32,688 nucleotides of DNA from Thermoplasmata archaeon. GTDB lineage: Archaea; Thermoplasmatota; Thermoplasmata; Thermoplasmatales; Thermoplasmataceae. A program made the translations under genes and the position numbers. The notes under the pieces are model-generated. The model was not told where the DNA came from. It ran no database searches and saw only the letters and a list, made by a program, of their open reading frames with translations. The DNA lies in contig JAJZYV010000003.1 of NCBI GenBank assembly GCA_021797955.1, positions 1 to 32,688 of the forward strand. The letters run 5' to 3'. This document shows positions 31,794-32,688 of the stretch, one piece after another. Within the stretch, counting starts at the first letter, position 1; the number at the start of each line of letters is the position of its first letter.

Positions 31794-32025
31794 TATTTAC
31801 TCACTTCTCGTTAGTAATATTTCCAAAGTATATAATTTATTTTTACATATTATTGATAAATTATCGATTTTGTATTTTAGGAATCAGGCACATATTCCCA
31901 CCTAATTTTCATAAGTCGAAAATTGATCTATTTATGAAAATGTTAATACGAACTGTGCATCTTTTTATTTGCCCCGAAATTCAACTACCGATAAAACTTT
32001 AATTAAATTAGCATACTTCAAAAGA
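31794..32025. promoter_or_regulatory. Divergent promoter region of mtnP and the RPA-like gene
   Basis: AT-rich, no gene. TTAGCATACTTCAAA (32008-32022) directly precedes the RPA-like ATG and repeats the 15-mer found at 21104. A similar TAGCATAGTTCAAG sits at 3071-3084 before L15e. Several TATA-like runs (for example ATAATTTATTTTTA near 31832-31845) are present, so the exact promoter positions cannot be fixed. Confidence 0.4.
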
Positions 32026-32688
32026 ATGGAATCATCAAAAAGGTTGACCGTTGGAGAAATAAAGGGCGAAGTAAATGACATTGAAATGAAAGTCAAAATT
32101 TTATCAATATCTAAAAGGGAGGCAGAAGGCTCCAAGGGACCGATAACATATCATTATGGTCTTTTAGGGGATGAAACCGGGGTAATGGCATATACTGCAT
32201 GGGCACTACCCTCAACAATTAGAGAACTGGATGTATACAATATCACAAAATGTTACACAAAAAGCTATAAGGACAAATTAAGAGTATATTTTGACAACCG
32301 GACCGAATTCAAATTCCTGAATGAGCCTTTGGAGGTGAAGCGAGTTTACAAATTTTACAATCTGAAGGATCTTAATATGTCAGATAAATTTGTTACAGTG
32401 GAAGGAGTACTTGAATCTGAGGCAAAAAGGGAGTACGAAAAAGACGGAGTCAAGAAAGCAGTATTCCAGTACGTACTACACGACAGCAAGTCAAGCATAG
32501 CCCTCTCAAGCTTTGGAAGACAGTTGAAGAATGGAAAATATGCGAAAATTGAGGGAGCAAGGCTCGATGAATTCAATGGATATTACAGATTGAACATTTC
32601 CGACAAGGCAAATGTTGAATATCCTGAAATAGAGCTGCCAAAGAGTAGCCCAATTTCATACATTTCTGATGTTAAGTCGCCGATTGGG
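32026..32688 (+). CDS. RPA-like single-stranded DNA-binding protein (N-terminal part, cut by window end)
   Basis: Frame open from ATG 32026 to the window end (221 codons, no stop). The opening 'MESSKRLTVGEIKGEVNDIE' through 'VKILSISKREAEGSKGP' is typical of archaeal RPA OB-folds (v.i.di......v...v.v......r....G......l.DetG....t.w), and 'YHYGLLGDETGVMAYTAWAL' is the strand pair and DxTG loop of the first OB-fold. A second OB-like region starts near residue 115 (FVTVEGVLESEAKREYEK, then VLHDSKSSIALSSFGRQLK). ssDNA binding in replication and repair would match rfcL in the same window. Any C-terminal domain lies beyond the window, so subunit type cannot be told. Confidence 0.8.
   Translation, partial: MESSKRLTVGEIKGEVNDIEMKVKILSISKREAEGSKGPITYHYGLLGDETGVMAYTAWALPSTIRELDVYNITKCYTKSYKDKLRVYFDNRTEFKFLNEPLEVKRVYKFYNLKDLNMSDKFVTVEGVLESEAKREYEKDGVKKAVFQYVLHDSKSSIALSSFGRQLKNGKYAKIEGARLDEFNGYYRLNISDKANVEYPEIELPKSSPISYISDVKSPIG

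Noticed and set aside
1..32688. CRISPR array
   Set aside because: No regularly spaced direct repeats with unique spacers were noticed on either strand, and no Cas proteins are present.

Overview
The window looks like chromosomal DNA of a Thermoplasmatales-type archaeon (Thermoplasmatota). It carries archaeal information-processing genes: the clamp-loader large subunit, an RNase P Pop5-like subunit, ribosomal protein L15e, prefoldin alpha, FtsY, an RPA-like protein and a beta-CASP nuclease. It is AT-rich, several genes have GTG or TTG starts, some putative TATA boxes lie 20-28 bases before the start codon (short or absent leaders), and neighbouring genes are tightly packed with overlapping stops or starts. 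No species name can be proven from the sequence alone.

Layout. 1-3810 is core: the tail of a Nudix hydrolase, a GHMP kinase, rfcL, rnp2, rpl15e and tRNA-Ser(UGA). About 3.9-18.1 kb is an accessory, actively decaying region: a membrane-protein pair, an IS4/IS1634-like transposase remnant, a degenerate duplicate of a small membrane-protein locus beside its intact copy, a HEPN-like protein, a retropepsin-like protease with a DUF5678-like partner, a broken zinc metallopeptidase, a broken N6-DNA methylase, an intact GmrSD-like (DUF262/DUF1524) restriction protein, several orphan genes, a divergent AbrB/winged-helix regulator pair, an Ig-like/HEPN fusion and a methyltransferase fused to a BglII/BstYI-type endonuclease whose catalytic residues are altered. 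18.1-32.7 kb returns to core and surface functions: a large membrane protein, a Nudix hydrolase, a pgk-pfdA-ftsY operon, an XRE-type regulator with a likely operator, proline dehydrogenase, a sugar nucleotidyltransferase, a kelch membrane protein, UDP-sulfoquinovose synthase, a MarC protein, an MTA phosphorylase/beta-CASP nuclease operon and the start of an RPA-like gene.

Working together. The core genes serve replication (rfcL, RPA), RNA processing (rnp2, beta-CASP), translation and protein targeting (L15e, tRNA-Ser, prefoldin, FtsY), glycolysis (pgk), methionine salvage (MTAP) and proline use. The sugar nucleotidyltransferase and sulfoquinovose synthase, perhaps with the GHMP kinase, point to sulfosugar-containing glycans for the cell surface, where the two large Asn/Ser/Thr-rich membrane proteins would be displayed.

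The most notable accessory signal is the fused restriction-modification gene. The position of the BglII/BstYI catalytic Glu is Val, the methyltransferase SPPY motif reads WPPY, and the N-terminus seems frameshifted. Together with three other frameshifted or interrupted genes, this suggests a turnover hotspot for defence genes bounded by housekeeping genes.
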